Shown piece after piece: positions 62,014 to 64,000 of a stretch of 64,000 nucleotides of DNA. The DNA comes from Ponticaulis koreensis DSM 19734. GTDB taxonomy: Bacteria > Pseudomonadota > Alphaproteobacteria > Caulobacterales > Hyphomonadaceae. The notes under the pieces are model-generated. The model ran no database searches and was not told the origin of the DNA. It saw nothing but the letters and a program-made list of their open reading frames with translations. The stretch's first letter is position 1. The number at the start of each line of letters is the position of its first letter. Where the stretch lies: assembly GCF_000420665.1 (NCBI RefSeq), contig NZ_ATVJ01000001.1, positions 1,745,588 to 1,809,587 on the forward strand, written 5' to 3'. Both the position numbers and the translations under genes were made by a program.

Positions 62014-63498
62014 TTAATTTTTAAGCACGCTTTTCGTTTGCTTGGCCGGTGCCTGTTTGATCCAGAACGGACCGGCGACCAGTGCTGCGCCCAGAACGAT
62101 CAGGCATGCATTCAGTACGGCAAATGTCGTGTCAGACGCGACGTTAAAGAACATGATCTGATGCAGTATGCCGGCTAGAATAAGCACAGCGCCCGTCGCG
62201 CGCCGCAGTAGGAAGCCAATACGGCCCGCATCTGCAACGAATGGAAGGCCAACCGACAATGCGGTGAGACCTGCCCAGAACACCCAGCTCATGAGGTATT
62301 CGCCAAGTCCAGCGAGGCTGATGAGTAAGGTCAGCGCTAGCAGAGCGGGCGCGCCCCATACACATGCACTCCATGCAGCAGCCAGTCGTTGCTTTGGCTG
62401 GCCTTGTTCAGCCGATTTCAGGAAATAGATATTCAGTCCTGTCGCGACGATGAAGCAGAGCAATGCACCAAGGAACAGATAGGCAATCTTCATAGCTGTT
62501 CCGCCAAAATCGCCGAAATGCAGCCGGTAAACCGAGTAGGCAATCTGACGACCCGCTGCGCCGTCACTGAAGCCGGCGTGGCCGAGATATGTGCCGTCGC
62601 CATCAAACTGGTAAGCTTCACCATAGATAAGCCTGTCTGTATGCTCGGCCTGAATGTCGATGTGCTGTCCAGCCGTGCCCGGATCGTGCACGATGATAAG
62701 GAACGGTTCGACGCCGGGGACTTCTCGTTCGAAGTTTACGAGCGCGGTTTCGACATCCGCAAGCGGCGCCGGTGCTGCGTTCGCTGCCGGTTCATCCCCG
62801 AAAATCGCTTCGGATAATGCTCTTGTGTCGCCGTCAAAGCTTGTTTGGGCGAGGACCAGTGCGACGACGGCGAATAGTCCAATGACCGCGCCTGTGCCCG
62901 CGACAATAAGATTGAATGGCAGGGTCCAGACGCTGAGGCGATTGTGCAGGTCTGCCTGAACAAGGCGTTGCTGCCCGGACGTTTTCAGACGGAAGGCATC
63001 CCGAAAAATACGCGGATGCGCGAGCAGGCCCGAAATCGACATGGCGATCATCATCACACCAAAGATGGCCACCAGTATCATTCCGAACTGTTCGGGAAGG
63101 TTTAGATAGTAATGTAGGTGGATCAGAAAGCTGTTCCATGCCGTTTCATAAGCGCCCACAACTTCGCCGTTTGAGCCTGCAGCCTCAACGCCATTATCTC
63201 CGCCAATGACGAAGCGTGGCCAGTTCTCACGCGGAAGGTAGAGATAGACATGACTTGTATCTGGCTGAGCTGCGAGAACATTCTCGGCCGCGGTTTGTGC
63301 GGCATGTGGCGTTACCGTTTGAACAGCAGGCGTCTGTGCCGCTTCCCACCAGCCAAACTCGTCTTCAAGCACAGCGACGGTTCCGCTGAGGCAGACAATG
63401 TAGAGAATGGCGCTGATCACCAGCCCCATAACGCTGTGCGCGCTAAGCGATTGTTCGACCAGTTTGTTCGATGCGCGCGGCCAAAGTGACTGTTTCAT
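62014..63498 (-). CDS. PepSY-domain membrane protein, PiuB-like
   Basis: The ATG at 63498 follows GAGGGGG; the frame to 63555 is less likely. 494 residues. Four or more membrane helices with PepSY-type regions between them (LVISAILYIVCLSGTVAVLEDEFGWWEAAQTP; SVYRLHFGDFGGTAMKIAYLFLGALLCFIVATGLNIYFLK). This is the PepSY-associated TM protein family, often found with TonB-dependent siderophore receptors and thought to be a ferric-siderophore reductase. The neighbouring DUF3325-like gene supports an iron role. Iron control is likely, but no Fur box lies in this window. Confidence 0.85.
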   Translation of the reverse strand: MKQSLWPRASNKLVEQSLSAHSVMGLVISAILYIVCLSGTVAVLEDEFGWWEAAQTPAVQTVTPHAAQTAAENVLAAQPDTSHVYLYLPRENWPRFVIGGDNGVEAAGSNGEVVGAYETAWNSFLIHLHYYLNLPEQFGMILVAIFGVMMIAMSISGLLAHPRIFRDAFRLKTSGQQRLVQADLHNRLSVWTLPFNLIVAGTGAVIGLFAVVALVLAQTSFDGDTRALSEAIFGDEPAANAAPAPLADVETALVNFEREVPGVEPFLIIVHDPGTAGQHIDIQAEHTDRLIYGEAYQFDGDGTYLGHAGFSDGAAGRQIAYSVYRLHFGDFGGTAMKIAYLFLGALLCFIVATGLNIYFLKSAEQGQPKQRLAAAWSACVWGAPALLALTLLISLAGLGEYLMSWVFWAGLTALSVGLPFVADAGRIGFLLRRATGAVLILAGILHQIMFFNVASDTTFAVLNACLIVLGAALVAGPFWIKQAPAKQTKSVLKN

Positions 63499-63508
63499 GA
63501 TTACCCCC

Positions 63509-64000
63509 TCAGACCCACGCCGTGATGGCGAATATAGCTGCGCCGGAAACAGCAAAGAGCGTGCGGCGCATAAGCTTTGCTTCCATGAGTAGAAGCACGC
63601 TGATCACGCCCCAGAGGACGACCGCGGTTACAATTGCGAGCACGCCATGCGTGGCGATCTGGTCCGGCGTCCGGTTGATGACGCGGAACATGGTTGCTGC
63701 TGCAAAAAGCGCGATGATGCCAGCGACCGGACCTGTCAGGATGAAGGTCCAGACCCGTGCAAGGTTTTTACGAACAGGGGAGGTCGGTGCTGGTAAAGCA
63801 TCTGTTTTCCTGTTTCGTCCAACCGCGTAATCAGCGCGTGGAAGGCCAGACAGGATACTGGCTGCAAAGAACACGCCCGTCAGGCACATCGCGATCACGA
63901 TGATCTGGGCTATGCCGCGATCTGCATTGGCTATAAACGCCGCAATCAATGCCGCCGCGATCAGCGCCCAACCTGCACCGAGAGCAACAGGTTTAGACCT
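63509..64000 (-). CDS. DUF3325/DUF3649-like membrane protein, partial at the window edge
   Basis: Open to the right edge; the coding frame continues past the apparent TTG start at 63949 (reading KPVALGAGWALIAAALIAAF), so the true start is outside. Four to five membrane helices. The first half (GWALIAAALIAAF... GVFFAASILSGLPR) resembles DUF3325; the second (RVWTFILTGPVAGIIALFAAATMFRVI) resembles DUF3649. Both families normally occur as separate small genes beside PepSY/PiuB proteins in siderophore operons. Ends 10 bp before the PepSY gene, so the two are cotranscribed. Confidence 0.65.
   Translation of the reverse strand, partial: RSKPVALGAGWALIAAALIAAFIANADRGIAQIIVIAMCLTGVFFAASILSGLPRADYAVGRNRKTDALPAPTSPVRKNLARVWTFILTGPVAGIIALFAAATMFRVINRTPDQIATHGVLAIVTAVVLWGVISVLLLMEAKLMRRTLFAVSGAAIFAITAWV

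Overview
The window reads as chromosomal DNA of a stalked or budding alphaproteobacterium of the Caulobacterales, most like Hyphomonadaceae. The basis is the combination of an SpmX-type polarity protein (inactivated lysozyme domain, acidic linker, two C-terminal membrane segments), a ChpT-type histidine phosphotransferase directly upstream of a cheA-cheW-cheY-cheB-cheR cluster, a MarR/OmpR/histidine kinase trio divergent from ilvE, and a YdbH-YnbE-YdbL set. This assignment is inferred from gene content and was not tested by any search.

Layout. 1-1.35 kb is scarred DNA: a 32-bp tandem repeat at the edge, an ABC-transporter ATPase fragment, a frameshifted small membrane gene and a decayed IS3-type OrfA. 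1.45-13.75 kb is the most unusual part: two long Sec-exported Rhs/YD-repeat proteins arranged as mirror images. Each half has the same order: a candidate periplasmic lipoprotein immunity gene, the Rhs protein with a unique C-terminal tail, a short YD/cadherin-like secreted protein with a TTG start, and a divergent six-cysteine secreted protein. The right-hand Rhs protein ends in an M15-type zinc peptidase domain, so it is probably a peptidoglycan-cutting toxin; the left-hand tail is not recognised. 14.1-22.2 kb is a tightly overlapping, reduced type II secretion operon (GspD, K-like, G, E, F, two small pseudopilins, a short GspL-like protein, and a GspM-like protein ending in a GspC-HR-like domain). 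Its position suggests it may export the Rhs proteins, but that is inference.

22.8-29.4 kb is a mobilizable island: ArdA antirestriction protein, a DUF6356 protein, a TauD-like dioxygenase with a small partner, an unknown basic protein, a divergent ROK-fold protein lacking nucleotide-site glycines, a relaxase and a MobC-like protein, with a perfect inverted repeat upstream of mobC.

29.6-64 kb is core genome: an MFS carrier, an epoxide-hydrolase-like lipoprotein, MgtE, SpmX, a two-component system with MarR regulator, IlvE, ClpB, a MarR/SRPBCC-lipoprotein divergent pair with a clear double operator, an NTR-like protein, an FKBP isomerase, a cytoplasmic chemoreceptor with a globin-like domain, an M23 peptidase, YdbH-YnbE-YdbL, ChpT, the chemotaxis cluster, a DHA2 efflux pump, an acyltransferase, and the start of a PepSY/DUF3325-DUF3649-like iron-uptake operon that runs off the right edge. 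Many convergent gene pairs share a hairpin terminator. Functions come from motif and family recognition by eye; no alignment, structure prediction or database search was run.
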